Counted from the stretch's first letter, positions 8,068 to 18,540 are shown. The stretch is 21,791 bases of DNA from Silene noctiflora (GCA_009801015.1 VHZZ01006656.1:44945-66735); one strand, 5' to 3'. Numbers and translations: made by a program. Notes: generated by a model not told the origin, from the letters alone.

Positions 8068-8881
8068 ATAAGTGCTAAAAATAACTTAATGAATCAAATC
8101 CATTAATACTCATCGTATGTATACCGTCGTTCATATATTGGTATATGTGGATTATCGTAATTCCATCTTGATATCCTACAACCAACAAATTTTTAAACTA
8201 AACTTTAGAAGACTCGACTTTCCTCGTCGTAATAGTTCTTATGATGTTAAGTATACTGGTTGAATTAAGGATTTATCATTATATTAACACCTTAATATGA
8301 TAATAAGTAAATGTCATTTTATTAATCTTTATTAATAATTACACGGTATGAATTATGAAATATGTTTAGAATATTACATTGCTATTGGTCTGGGGATTGG
8401 GGTACAATTTTTTTTTTTTTTTGGCACAAAACTAAACTTAACTTTAGCTTTTAAGCATTGAAATTAAATCTAAAAAAATCCGATCTAAATTCGAAAAAGC
8501 ATTAACGTATTATAACTTAAAAATAAAGAAAAAAATACTCCGTATAGGGGTATTATGGTCCTAAATGTTGGAGATATATTTGGGAATCAAATGTTTTGGT
8601 TATAAGCGCACTTATCCAAAGTATCCTCTCTTCTCTCTTGAGATAGTCATATTTTTGTTTAAAGCCTTAAGACGAGCTATATGTGATGGTTTACAATTTT
8701 TAAATAGTTATATATAACCTCTTTGAGGCTTGAGAAAGAAATGATGGTCTAAAATGAGAATTTGTGTTAATGAATTATGTTACTCTAAAGTCTAATCACA
8801 CTAGAATGTAGGGAGTATGTATACTACTGGTAGTCTAATACGGAAATACTGGGTGTACTAATCTAAATATCTAATTACCAG
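8068..8881. other. AT-rich 5' flank of the plus-strand NLR gene
   Basis: No gene is seen. The sequence is AT-rich with a T-run at about 8409-8422. I cannot pick a TATA box with confidence in such AT-rich DNA. The promoter of the gene at 8941 presumably lies in this stretch and at the W-box cluster next to it. Confidence 0.4.
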
Positions 8882-8907
8882 TTGACGTTGACCAATTAAC
8901 CTTGACT
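8882..8907 (+). promoter_or_regulatory. W-box cluster upstream of the plus-strand NLR
   Basis: Three TTGAC cores fall within 26 bp: TTGACG (8882-8887), TTGACC (8888-8893) and TTGACT (8902-8907). A CCAAT lies at 8892-8896. The last two fit the WRKY-factor W-box consensus TTGAC[C/T]. They lie 34-59 bp before the ATG at 8941. Clustered W-boxes are typical of pathogen-induced and NLR promoters. Whether they are promoter or 5'UTR here depends on the unknown transcription start. Confidence 0.55.
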
Positions 8908-8940
8908 TCTCATTTCCATTTTTCAGTAGAGAGAAGAATA

Positions 8941-11049
8941 ATGGAGTTGGCAGCGGAAATGGCGGAAACTATTGTGCACAAGGTAGACTCATCAATGCTT
9001 CTCCTTCAAGAGCTACCTGTGAGAAAGCATTTTCCGCAACAACTTGCAGCTCTTAAAGATGTCATTATGTCCCTCAGAGCCAAGCTCGTCGATTCTCAAG
9101 TCTCTTCGACAATGAATCCTAATAATGTCGCCGCTCAAGTTTGGCTCAACAAGGTTCGAGCCTCTCTCTACGACATTGACCACTTTGTCGATAGAATCTA
9201 CACCACCACATGGCAGGTGAAACACCAACGAGACAACAGTTCTGTCTTATGCTTTAAATTACACCGCCTTTTCGATTTTTACTTTAACTACCCTTGGAAT
9301 GCAAGAAATATCAAGGACATGAGGAAGAAATTCATGAATCAAGTTGCTGACAACGCCTCATATATGGAGACCAGAAGTGATCAAGAAGAAACTCACAGTT
9401 CGCTCCCTGCTGCTTTCCGTGTTGGGAGAGAGTCCGATAGGAATGCTATCAATCGTTTGCTGGTTGGTGATCTTTTTTCAGCCGTCCTCATTTTCGGAAA
9501 GGCGGGTTTGGGTAAAACCACTGTGGCCCAACTTGTGTTCAACTACTCGCATCTCCCTAGCTTTGACCTAAGGTTCTGGGTATGGGTAGGCAATGAGCTA
9601 GACCAGTCTTCTGTAATTTCTAAAATTACTGACGAAATTAGCAAACAGATGCCGGCAGGACCATCGAATACTACACTCCAAGACGCAATTCAAGGGAAAA
9701 AATTGCTACTGATTTTGGATGACGTTAGGACTCTGGACGAGGACACATTGGTTAGCATCAGAGACTCCTCCGTGCTTTCTAGCTCATCTGCTACTAAGGT
9801 TGTCATTACAACTCGTTCTGAGCAAGTTGCAACTGCCAGTTATGGGAAAATCCCAACTCAACGTTATGAGTTAGGGGCCATTTCAGATGAGGATGCTTGG
9901 ACACTCTTCAAGAAAGTGGCATTCTTTAACCATAAAGATCTGGAGCTCCTGGATCTTAGCTGGGATATTACGAAAAGGACTAATAACATGCCCAGAACAA
10001 TCACGGACCTCGCATCCCTTGTTAACAGTGAGGATAAGGGGAAATGGAAGGCATTGATGAATGCTGACTTCTCGTGTCTGAGAGAAGCCTATACTCCTTT
10101 TACCTCTAGCTCTGATCTAGCTTTCCGCCTGCTACCATCCCCCCTGAAGAGATGTTTTGCTTATTCTGCCTACTTGATTCAGCAGAATGATAGCATTGAA
10201 ATGCATCAGCTAATTCATCTCTGGATTGCACAAGGCTACATCAAAGAAACAGCTTTAGATGACGAAAATCAAACCCTGGAAGAGGTTTCTGAGGACTACT
10301 ATAGGGCTTTGCAAGATTGGTCATTTTTCAAAGACCACTACTTGGATTTTGATCTGGCAAAGTATTTTGCAGCTAGTGAAATGTTGGCTATCAATTTCAA
10401 CTGTGCCCAGGACGGTTCTGTTTTGGGCATTGAACCCTATGATTGTAACGGTATCTACCATCTGTTCATTAGTAGCACTTCCAGCGTGTCGACTGCTGGT
10501 TCAGTCGCCTCCACTCCTACTTCTAGCTCATTTCTCAAAGACTTGATAGCCTCGCTGTCTCCACAACTACGTTCATTTCTAAAGGCACAAGGATCAACAG
10601 TAAGTCTCACAGCATCAATCTGTGATCAGTTGTTCTCCAGCCTGAATTACTTGCGTGCGCTAGACCTTAATTCCTCGAATATCATTATCGTGCCAGCCTC
10701 CATATCTTTGCTCGAGCACCTCAGGTTCCTGAACCTGTCCCTTAATGATTTCACTAAACTTCCTGATTCCATCACCACTTTAGCAAAACTACAGGTCCTT
10801 GATCTCTCCTCCTGTAAAATGCTTGTGAAATTGCCTACACATTTCAGCAGATTAAGTAGCCTGAGACACCTGTATCTAGATGGCTGTGAAAGATTGATAG
10901 GCATGCCAGTTGGGCTAGGGAAGATGACTGCGCTCCAGACATTGAACGTTTTTGTGTTGGGTAATACCCAGAAAAGCTGCAAGTTGGATGAATTGAGCAG
11001 CTTAAACCTTAAATCAGAGTTTACCTACCGTTTTGCCAGTCAGTTGTAA
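8941..11049 (+). CDS. CC-NB-LRR (NLR) disease-resistance protein, LRR-truncated, non-canonical motifs
   Basis: This 702-residue, single-exon gene would encode an intracellular immune receptor of the RGA-like CNL class. I start at ATG 8941 (MELAAEMAET; A at -3, G at +4). The in-frame sequence upstream begins only with TTG at 8902. Residues 1-150 are an Rx-N-like coiled-coil, with LYDIDHFVDR (76-85) in the EDVID position. The NB-ARC domain has P-loop GKAGLGKTT (186-194), RNBS-A FWVWV (212-216), kinase-2 LLLILDDV (255-262) followed by R instead of the usual W, RNBS-B KVVITTR (286-292) and RNBS-D LPSPLKRCFAY (398-408). GLPL is replaced by NMPRT (349-353), and the MHD position reads DFD (469-471). 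A Ser/Thr-rich stretch (511-530) precedes only about four LRRs (565-670). The protein then stops, whereas relatives usually run past 1000 residues. It could be a decaying gene or a specialised, regulated NLR. Confidence 0.85.
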   Translation: MELAAEMAETIVHKVDSSMLLLQELPVRKHFPQQLAALKDVIMSLRAKLVDSQVSSTMNPNNVAAQVWLNKVRASLYDIDHFVDRIYTTTWQVKHQRDNSSVLCFKLHRLFDFYFNYPWNARNIKDMRKKFMNQVADNASYMETRSDQEETHSSLPAAFRVGRESDRNAINRLLVGDLFSAVLIFGKAGLGKTTVAQLVFNYSHLPSFDLRFWVWVGNELDQSSVISKITDEISKQMPAGPSNTTLQDAIQGKKLLLILDDVRTLDEDTLVSIRDSSVLSSSSATKVVITTRSEQVATASYGKIPTQRYELGAISDEDAWTLFKKVAFFNHKDLELLDLSWDITKRTNNMPRTITDLASLVNSEDKGKWKALMNADFSCLREAYTPFTSSSDLAFRLLPSPLKRCFAYSAYLIQQNDSIEMHQLIHLWIAQGYIKETALDDENQTLEEVSEDYYRALQDWSFFKDHYLDFDLAKYFAASEMLAINFNCAQDGSVLGIEPYDCNGIYHLFISSTSSVSTAGSVASTPTSSSFLKDLIASLSPQLRSFLKAQGSTVSLTASICDQLFSSLNYLRALDLNSSNIIIVPASISLLEHLRFLNLSLNDFTKLPDSITTLAKLQVLDLSSCKMLVKLPTHFSRLSSLRHLYLDGCERLIGMPVGLGKMTALQTLNVFVLGNTQKSCKLDELSSLNLKSEFTYRFASQL

Positions 11050-11846
11050 ACGCAAGCTCATCTTACTAATCTGCATCCTTTTCCTATATCAAGGTCAACT
11101 GGAGCATCCAGAAGATAATTTACCAGATTGTTCCGTCACATTTATTTCTATCTACAGTTAATGTTGGTTATAAAATTAGTTTACTCTTGTTTAAATAAGT
11201 TTTTGTTTTCTGTATTCATAAAGAGTCTCACTATAAAAGTAGGTTCAATAATACGAGTAATATTTTGCGATTGCCAAAAGCATTTGAATATAACATTGAT
11301 TGAACTATTTGTGAAACGTACATAGGTACTCCGTATTACTCAAGTCTCATAAAGATAAAAATAGAAATGCAAATAAAGCGCAATACAATACGAGATTAAT
11401 AAGAGAGTAACAATTTCGCACATTAGAGCCCAACCAGACAAAAATATAGGAACTACACATCCTTCCGTATATTAGTAGATAAAACCACACACTGGATGAC
11501 TGCGGGAAGATAAACACAATCTTGCGATTATTTGTCTTGGATTTTTCCTGAAGAATATAGAAGTTCCACTTCATCCATAACTACGAATGAACACTTGTTG
11601 GAGTTCAGGGCAACAATTTGACCAAGCCCGCTTAAAATTCAACTCGATTCAACCTGGGACATTGGTGACCCAAAATCAACCTGACCCAACATGATTTGTT
11701 CCAGTAAAACTTGAACCAAAACTGTCTCGACCCAGCACAAAAGTTGATCTCCATCCTTTAATAACTCGGCGAATGGGTGATGTTACCCAAAATGTTCCAA
11801 ATCCCAACATGATCCAACCCAACACCAACCATATTGACCCAAATTA
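11050..11846. other. Intergenic spacer between convergent NLR genes
   Basis: About 800 bp separate the two stop codons. I see no continuation of LRR coding after 11049 in any frame that could be joined convincingly. The part from about 11620 to 11842 is a low-complexity tract of CCCAAC/CCAACCC/GACCCA variants (GGGTTG/GGGTC on the other strand), a common degenerate repeat in plant DNA. Both genes' 3' UTRs and poly(A) sites must lie here. No single AATAAA stands out. Confidence 0.6.
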
Positions 11847-14800
11847 TTAGATCTCCTGAAAACTAATGGAAGGTATGTGCTGGATTTTGGGCCAGTCCTC
11901 CCCGTGAATGGGTTGACATCTTTTTTGGAGGTATGTGTGACCTTGTATCTCAAGATGGCGGAGGGATATGAGTTTCCGCATGGATTCTGGAAGTAACTTA
12001 AGGCCGGTGCAAGATATGATGCGAAGGGTTTCAAGAGATGTCAGGCAGCTTATCCATTCTGGTATAACTTTCAAATTATTACAATGAGTTATGTACAGGT
12101 GTTTCAGGGCAGTCAAATGCTGCATTCCCTTGGGTAGATTCACCATCTTCTCCAATAAATCTAATTCCAATGTCTGGAGACTCTCCTGGAGCAGTTTCCA
12201 TGGCTCATCATCTTCACAGTCCCATTTGATGCTTCCACGTATGCTCTCCTCTGAGGTGACATGACTGAATCGCTGGGAGCGACCCCCAATCTTAAGCCTT
12301 CGCAGTTTGGTGCTGATGTGGATTCTTTCGTGGCTCGGTGATTTGAGATAACCAACATGGTCTACTTCCAACTCTGTTAATGACCAGTGCCAGGCTGGAC
12401 ACAAATCAAAAATCGACAGTGCTGTATTCAATTCTGTCAAACACAATTTCTCTACATTTAGACATGCAGGAAATGATGCCAACTCAGGGCAACTCTGGAT
12501 ATTTACGTGAGAAAGGCTCTCAAATAATAATTGCCTATTCCTGAAGTTATCGGCAAGGTCACTGTCAAGCAAATCTACATTTCCCCACCATCTTTGCAAC
12601 TTGCACATTCCAGAAATGCTCAGATACTTTAGCGAGGGGAAGAATGCCAATTCATTTGATCCTGGTGAAGCACTGATGCTACTTGCATCTTCCATGTACT
12701 CCAAATTTACCAAGTTATGCAGTATGAGGGATTCCAGAAACACTAGATTACTGAGAAATGAAAGATGTATCAAGCCTTCACAAGATATAAGCTCAAGCTT
12801 AACCAAGTTTTTCAAAAAGGCTACCCAGTGAACTGCTGAACCCTGGTAGCCCTTCAGAGTTAAAATTTTGAGGTTTTGATGCGGCTGTAGCTTTTCCAAC
12901 AAAGTTGAGTCCCTATTCTCATCACCACTTCCTTGGAAATGTAAGCTGACTGCCTTAAGAAGAGCCATTTCCCTCAAACATTTTCCTTGAATTTCATTTT
13001 TCTCAGCAATGGTGTATTTTGCAGGGATCAAGATCTCAATGCAGCCCTTAAGATTGTGGAGTGCTTTCAGATCTTCCAACTTGCCACCTGAATCTCCCAC
13101 ATCCACTACAAATAGTGTTAGGGTACAAAGACGGGTCAATTTATTCATGTTTGAAGGCATGCAGGTCAGCAGCTCGCAACCCAATATATCCAAGCATCGA
13201 AGAAACATCAGTTTGCTCAAGTCACTTGGTAACTCTTCCAACTTCGAGCAATCTCTTAGATCAAGAGTCTCCAAATAGCACAGTTTTGTTAGTGATCTGG
13301 GAAGCATCTCAAGACTTTTGTTTCCAGAGAGATCAAGATATCTTAGATGAATCAGTTTGCCGATAGAATCTACTAAACTACGGCCATCTAGATCTTGCAA
13401 ACCCAACACCCTCAGGGATTTACAGTTTGCGACCAGTGTGGCCACTGGAAGCTGGCCAGAGAAACCAGATTGAAGATAAGTTCGCATTTTCGTCTTACCA
13501 AAAGACGGCTCTTTGTTATGTTTTGCATCATGAAAAACATGATGGGCCTTTGCTGAGATGTTTGCCGAGATTTTCACGACACCAAGTCCCTCCCCTGCCA
13601 ACTGTTGAGCAAGAACATGCATCAAGTCATGGATTCTACAAGAGACAACGTCATCGTTTTCGTTCATTTCTACATTCTGAAAGAAGTCTCTCTCTAACAA
13701 AATCGTAAAGTATGCATCAGCGATATCTTCTACGGTTTCAGCTCGATTGGGTGGTTGTCGAATGTATCCTTGTGCCATCCAAAGGCGAACCAATAAATCC
13801 TTGCGAATTTCAAAACCCTTGGGAAACAAAGCACAAAAGGTAAAGCAACATTTCAAGGGGGTTGGAAGTTGATCATAACTTAGTTTTAAGATGGACATAA
13901 GACTAGGGGAATCATATAAGCTGTTGTCCATCATACTCTGTCGATAGGCGAGCCACTTGCTCCTATGTTGACCACGTAGAATAGAGGCTACTACCTTCAA
14001 TGCCAGAGGAAGATTAGCACATCTTGCAACAATGCTCTTCCCGATCTCAACCAACTCGGAATCTGGTACTTGTACTTGATCAAATGCAGTGAAGCTAAAG
14101 AGACGCCACGAATCGGCATCATCAAGACCTTGTAATTCATAAACATGACCCTGATCTGCTATCATAGTGGCGGTCCTTCTAGAACGGGTGGTAGCAAGAA
14201 TGCAGCTCCCATCTGTCCCTATCTTCAACAGTTGACGAAGTTTCTCCCAATCGTTAACATCCTCAGACCACACATCATCAAGAACAAGAAGGAACTTCTT
14301 CCCCTGAAGGAGGTACAATACTTGTTGATGGTTGTGGCTCAGGGTCTGGTTTTCTCTCCTCTCACCTGTAGCAGATTCTAGAATCTTAGCAATAATAGAT
14401 TCAAAGTCAAACTGTTCCCCGACGCAAACCCAAAGTCTGATGTGAAAGCAACAGACGACAGCTTCATGGTTGTAGACAAGTTGGGCGAGAGTAGTTTTCC
14501 CCAATCCTCCCATTCCAACGATAGCAATAACCCTGGAAGGATGATCATAAGATAGCAACATTTTCAGGACGACGTTGACATCACGGTCCCTTCCAATAAC
14601 GTTAGGGGAAAACAAATAAGAATAGGTTTCCTCGGGTTTGGTATTGATTCTCTTATTATCATCAGTATTAATAATACGGGGAAAATCTAAGCGGATAAGA
14701 TCATGAGCAACAATATGACACTTGAATTGGACATCACTGACATCTCTAACCAATCGTACATGATGATAAAACAGAAAGCAGAGTTTGAATTTAAACCGGC

Positions 14801-15083
14801 TGGAGTTGTTCCTCCGGAGACGAAAAGCTAGGAAGTGGTCTACCAAATCATCAGCTTCATAAATGGCCTCTTTCAACTTCTCGATATAGCGGCGATGCGA
14901 GTAGGTAAGTTGCTCCTCATTTGCTTGTGCATCAACCAAAACATTCTTGATAACTACAATGGTTTCCTCAAGTTTCTTGAATCCACGTTCGGCCATCAAA
15001 GTTGATTGACTATCAAGGATAAAGCACAAATCTCTTAACAAATTGTCCACCACTACCATCGTTGTACTTAATTCAGTACCCAT
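11847..15083 (-). CDS. CC-NB-LRR (NLR) disease-resistance protein, full length
   Basis: A 1078-residue, uninterrupted single-exon CNL of the RGA type, predicted to sense pathogen effectors in the cytoplasm and trigger cell-death immunity. I start at ATG 15083 (MGTELSTTMV; G at -3 and +4). The open frame extends 24 codons further only to a GTG, which plants would not normally use. Order: Rx-N coiled-coil (1-150; AIYEADDLVDHF 73-84 is the EDVID region), P-loop VGMGGLGKTT (189-198), RNBS-A RLWVCV (216-221), kinase-2 FLLVLDDVW (264-272), RNBS-B CILATTR (294-300), RNBS-C YELQGLDDADSWRLF (315-329), NLPLALKV (357-364; GLPL with G to N), RNBS-D CCFTFCALFPK (412-422), and IHDLMHVLA (484-492; an MHD variant with Met to Ile). 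LRRs fill about 550-1050. The C-terminus DWPKIQHIPSI (1063-1073) is the usual end of this family. No lesion is seen, so it is probably functional. Its 5' leader side (15084-15200) is GA-rich on the coding strand. Confidence 0.95.
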   Translation of the reverse strand: MGTELSTTMVVVDNLLRDLCFILDSQSTLMAERGFKKLEETIVVIKNVLVDAQANEEQLTYSHRRYIEKLKEAIYEADDLVDHFLAFRLRRNNSSRFKFKLCFLFYHHVRLVRDVSDVQFKCHIVAHDLIRLDFPRIINTDDNKRINTKPEETYSYLFSPNVIGRDRDVNVVLKMLLSYDHPSRVIAIVGMGGLGKTTLAQLVYNHEAVVCCFHIRLWVCVGEQFDFESIIAKILESATGERRENQTLSHNHQQVLYLLQGKKFLLVLDDVWSEDVNDWEKLRQLLKIGTDGSCILATTRSRRTATMIADQGHVYELQGLDDADSWRLFSFTAFDQVQVPDSELVEIGKSIVARCANLPLALKVVASILRGQHRSKWLAYRQSMMDNSLYDSPSLMSILKLSYDQLPTPLKCCFTFCALFPKGFEIRKDLLVRLWMAQGYIRQPPNRAETVEDIADAYFTILLERDFFQNVEMNENDDVVSCRIHDLMHVLAQQLAGEGLGVVKISANISAKAHHVFHDAKHNKEPSFGKTKMRTYLQSGFSGQLPVATLVANCKSLRVLGLQDLDGRSLVDSIGKLIHLRYLDLSGNKSLEMLPRSLTKLCYLETLDLRDCSKLEELPSDLSKLMFLRCLDILGCELLTCMPSNMNKLTRLCTLTLFVVDVGDSGGKLEDLKALHNLKGCIEILIPAKYTIAEKNEIQGKCLREMALLKAVSLHFQGSGDENRDSTLLEKLQPHQNLKILTLKGYQGSAVHWVAFLKNLVKLELISCEGLIHLSFLSNLVFLESLILHNLVNLEYMEDASSISASPGSNELAFFPSLKYLSISGMCKLQRWWGNVDLLDSDLADNFRNRQLLFESLSHVNIQSCPELASFPACLNVEKLCLTELNTALSIFDLCPAWHWSLTELEVDHVGYLKSPSHERIHISTKLRRLKIGGRSQRFSHVTSEESIRGSIKWDCEDDEPWKLLQESLQTLELDLLEKMVNLPKGMQHLTALKHLYITHCNNLKVIPEWISCLTSLETLRIISCTGLKLLPESMRKLISLRHLEIQGHTYLQKRCQPIHGEDWPKIQHIPSISFQEI

Positions 15084-15361
15084 CGCCTGTGTTGTGTTAC
15101 CTCCTTTTGGGGTTTGGATCTGTTGTTTCTTTCTTTTTTTTTGGTTGTCAATCACTCAATCAATCATCCCTCCATCTCCTTTCTCACTTCTTCTTTCAAT
15201 GTTTCCTACCAATTAGGGGACCAAAATACCCCTTCCAATTCACTCTTTATTACGGACTCCACCATTGCCTTTCATTCTACGCTACCTGCAAACTGCCTAG
15301 TTGATTCCATGATTGGGGTTCAGATTTGAGACTTGAGACTCGGTCCTTGAGTCATTGGGAA

Positions 15362-15394
<33 letters not shown>

Positions 15395-15800
15395 ATTTCT
15401 CACATGCGACAACTACATTACATTTTGATTTTTTCATGTGTCATGCTCAACCACTAGCGCAATAAGTGGATGATGATAACACCATAACAGATAACCCAAT
15501 TTGATGATAAAATAGATAAAGAATATTAACGTAAGCAGCGAGACTCTTCAAAGTTTTAACCTCTGCTATATTTTTTTTACTAATTTTCATAATTTTTTTT
15601 AATGTTCAGACTCACCTCGGATTCATCTCAAACTTTATACATTATCCATCGGACTCATCTCCGACTCTACTTTTCCACCTTATTTTTTTTTATAAAAAGA
15701 AATAATACATGGGAATATGGGATCCATTCATTGGATAATTTCCGCTTCAGAGTGGAGTCAAAACTCACCCAAAGTTTTAAGTTGAGTTTTTAAATTTCTA
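15084..15800. other. 5' flank of the minus-strand NLR, gene-free
   Basis: Presumed leader and promoter of the gene ending at 11847, read leftwards. The coding strand is purine-rich next to the ATG, and there is a 27-base T-run at 15363-15389. I see no reliable TATA box or W-box cluster comparable to the one at 8882-8907. Reading frames of 60-80 codons here look like chance. Confidence 0.5.
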
Positions 15801-15821
15801 AGACTTTGATAAGACTTTGGT

Positions 15822-15893
15822 AGATTATTGGTATTTTTAAGTAAATCTTATCTCAAGACTTACCAAGTCTTGTTTCATGACTACCAATAATCT
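15822..15893. repeat. Inverted repeat, possible degraded MITE
   Basis: Perfect 12-bp arms AGATTATTGGTA (15822-15833) and TACCAATAATCT (15882-15893) enclose a second palindrome, AAGACTT/AAGTCTT (15855-15871). The arrangement resembles a small fold-back element, but I find no clear terminal repeats or target duplication. Confidence 0.5.
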
Positions 15894-15976
15894 TAGCCCT
15901 AGCACATACCACAAAGCAAAGATTCAATATTCAATTTACTAAGGCAGGCCATATTCCTTTGGACTGAAAATGTCTG

Positions 15977-16106
15977 TACTGAACTAAACTGAACTTAATA
16001 GAGCTGAACTAAACTGAACTTAATGGAACTCAACTGAACTGAAGTAAGAGTTAATTTGTGAAGAGAAAATCTAAACTGAACTTAATAGAGCTGATGAACT
16101 GACCTG
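15977..16106. repeat. CTGAACT-based minisatellite
   Basis: Short words CTGAACT, AAACTGAACTTAAT and AGAGCTGA recur in tandem from 15977 to 16043. A third copy of the AAACTGAACTTAATAGAGCT block comes after a 30-bp interruption (16071-16106). Confidence 0.8.
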
Positions 16107-17158
16107 AAATATGCGGAAATTAAGTCTAAAAGAACAGTGTCGTAGTATCTCAAATTTTAATTCAAGAAAAATAATATAATTTTCGTTTAATATTTTTACT
16201 TATAAATAATAATAAATTAATTTTCCTCAAATTTAAATTTTTTAGGTTAAACTTCAATGTAATAAAATAAAATACATAAAATTTTAATTAAAACTAATAA
16301 GTGATAATTAATCATGGGGTTATTTCACAAGAATAATTCAACCTATTGTTCACCTTCTCACAATAATCTGAACAACGTTTTAACTCGCAATAAACCCACA
16401 TTTAACTCTTTATCTTCTGAAATTAGACCGGGTGACCGGTTACTTGTTAATTAAGTTAAAACCTTTTTTTTTTCAATTTTAGGAGACAAAAGAAAAAACT
16501 TTTTAATATTTTTATTTTTGACTATCATCTTAGAAACCAACCCCTTTAACCACCGCCTTGGCCTGACCACCACCACCACCACTGCCACCCAACTACCCGT
16601 CCACCACCATCGAACCACCACCTCAAACCCCTATTCTCCGCTACCTACATCGAATGGCCACACTCCGCCTGCGTCATGTGTTCCGCACGTTATTGTCGCC
16701 GGCGAAGGCGGCGAAGAAATCTGGGTTAAGGATGAGGGGGAGGGAAGTTAGAATCGTGGGCAAATATGAGGGAGAGAGTTGTGGCGATTATGGCAGGTAA
16801 TTGCTAGATATAACGCCATAAGCCGTCACTCTCCTTATGCGATTCCAACTCACCAGCCGTATGCGATTCCAATGCCACATGTGTAGTTGTTTCATGGTTT
16901 CCGCCGCCATTTAACAGACATTATAGGTGTCGCCATCGAAGGAGGGAAGTTACGAAATACAGATATAGGATGGTCGTTCGCTGGCATGGTCTGAATTGTC
17001 GATGAATGAATGGGGTGGTGTCATCATCGACATTCGACTAGTGGCAGCTCCGACGAGTGTTGATGGAGGTAGTTGTGTGAATTGTGGGAGATGGAGGATA
17101 AAAATATGAAAATGAAACACCTGGAGGAGTGTGGCCATTGTGGGGGAAGTAGTTTAGG
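16107..17158. other. Gene-free spacer with low-complexity stretches
   Basis: AT-rich to about 16520, then a (CCA)n-like tract at 16567-16625 and GC-richer DNA to 17150. TATGCGATTCCAA is directly repeated at 16837-16849 and 16860-16872. The 17-base AATGGCCACACTCC-type word at about 16653 recurs inverted at about 17112-17130. The Thr/His-rich frame at 16518-16751 is a translation of the repeat, so I do not call it a gene. Confidence 0.45.
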
Positions 17159-17176
17159 TTATTATTATTATTATTA

Positions 17177-17214
<38 letters not shown>

Positions 17215-17217
17215 TAT
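17159..17217. repeat. (TTA/ATT)n microsatellite
   Basis: About 19 trinucleotide units, almost all TTA, with one interruption (ATC) near 17177. It yields spurious poly-Tyr and poly-Asn frames on the two strands. Confidence 0.97.
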
Positions 17218-17789
17218 TACTGCCAAGTCATCAACAAGTCACTGATGACCTTTTAAAACATGTCAAAACAAAGCGATCTATTTTGAAAGACGGTTTATTG
17301 AAGTTGGGTTTATTTTGGGTTAAAATGTTGTTCGGTTTATTTTGAGAAGACGAGTAGTAGTATGGATTATGTTATGAATTAACCCTTAATTATGCATGAT
17401 CAACGTTTTATAAATAAATTTGCGACTGATCAAATATCATATTAATTAAAATAAAATTTATTCGAATAATGCAACAATCAACATTAAGTTCTCAAATTAT
17501 ATCATTTCACGATACGTTATGTTCCAAATCAATTAATATTTGTTCAAAATTATGTGAATATAATTTTAGGTAATTTTTAATTTTTTATGTATAACGTGTG
17601 ATATTTACGTAACAAATTCAAATTATTAAAACGTTTTGATTGTATCTTACATGTGTTATGCGTCAAACATATTTATAAGAAGTTTGCACCATTTGTTTTC
17701 TTAAACACACTTAAAAATATGGAGTATTACATAATCAACCAAAAATGCTCAAATATAATATTTAAAATTGTACTATTTTAGCATTTAGG
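17218..17789. other. AT-rich spacer left of the Tat-like LTR
   Basis: I see no gene, RNA gene or clear repeat. The sequence is strongly AT-rich up to the LTR start proposed at 17790. Confidence 0.5.
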
Positions 17790-18309
17790 TGTAGATACCT
17801 CATTTCTGCACCCTTCGCCAAACACCCGATGATGATCGGACCGCATGTTTAGCATATGAAGCGTTTTTATGACATTATATTAATTCGACGTCAAACGGTT
17901 GCCTAAATAGTCGTGTCAACCCCTTCATTGTCATCCGCGTACCGATACAGTCGTTTTGGCAGTAATTAGAGTACAATTGGAGTCTGGGTCAAAAACCATC
18001 TTCATTTTCATAAACCGTCGTCGTTTTTTCAAAAATCGTCTCGAATCTGAGTCGGGATATTTTTAAGAATCCTAAAATATCTCAAATATTATTAAGATTT
18101 CGAAAATATCTTATTTTGACGAAATAAGGAAAACAAATCTTTTCCAAACTCTGAAAACGCAGAAATCTTCACTGCTAAAGGAGAAACACCTCCAGGAGAG
18201 GGAGCACAGCCTGCTGCGCCTCTTCCTTGACTTGTTTCCAGCAGCGTCCAAATCTTCCTGGATTTCCTTCCGTATTTTGATCCTTCCAAAACTCTTACCT
18301 CGTGAATAG

Positions 18310-18318
18310 TATAAATAG
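18310..18318 (+). promoter_or_regulatory. TATA box of the Tat-like LTR
   Basis: TATAAATAG followed by AGGCC, about 520 bp into the LTR, with a pyrimidine-rich leader 35-60 bp downstream. Transcription would be expected to start near 18340-18350. Confidence 0.65.
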
Positions 18319-18540
18319 AGGCCTTCGCGTCACGTATTCTTCACGCGAGTGTCCGCCCCTTCTCTTCTCTCTTTGCATTCTAAGACCACGTGCTATTGCT
18401 ATGACGCCTACGTGCTTGAGCATTTTCGACCACGTAAGCCTAGATCATTCTAGGTACCAGTCACGTTTTGCATAGACCTACCAATTTGACGACTACACTC
18501 AATCAACCTAATTAATCAACTTGTTTTCTAAAATCCTTTT

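Noticed and set aside
8902..8940. N-terminal extension of the plus-strand NLR starting at 8902
   Set aside because: The codon at 8902 is TTG, and it overlaps a W-box. Plant nuclear genes normally start at ATG, and 8941 has good context.
11046..11126. Spliced extension of the plus-strand NLR: the stop overlaps a GTAAAC donor-like word, followed by TACTAAT and a pyrimidine tract ending AAG at 11093
   Set aside because: The intron would be only 48 bp and the joined frame stops within about eight codons. Later acceptors at 11111 and 11126 give no LRR-like sequence either.
15084..15155. 24-residue Lys/Gln-rich extension of the minus-strand NLR
   Set aside because: It begins with GTG. ATG at 15083 has G at -3 and +4 and gives a normal NLR N-terminus.
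17038..17345. Poly-Asn and poly-Tyr small proteins
   Set aside because: They are products of the (TTA)n microsatellite read in two directions.
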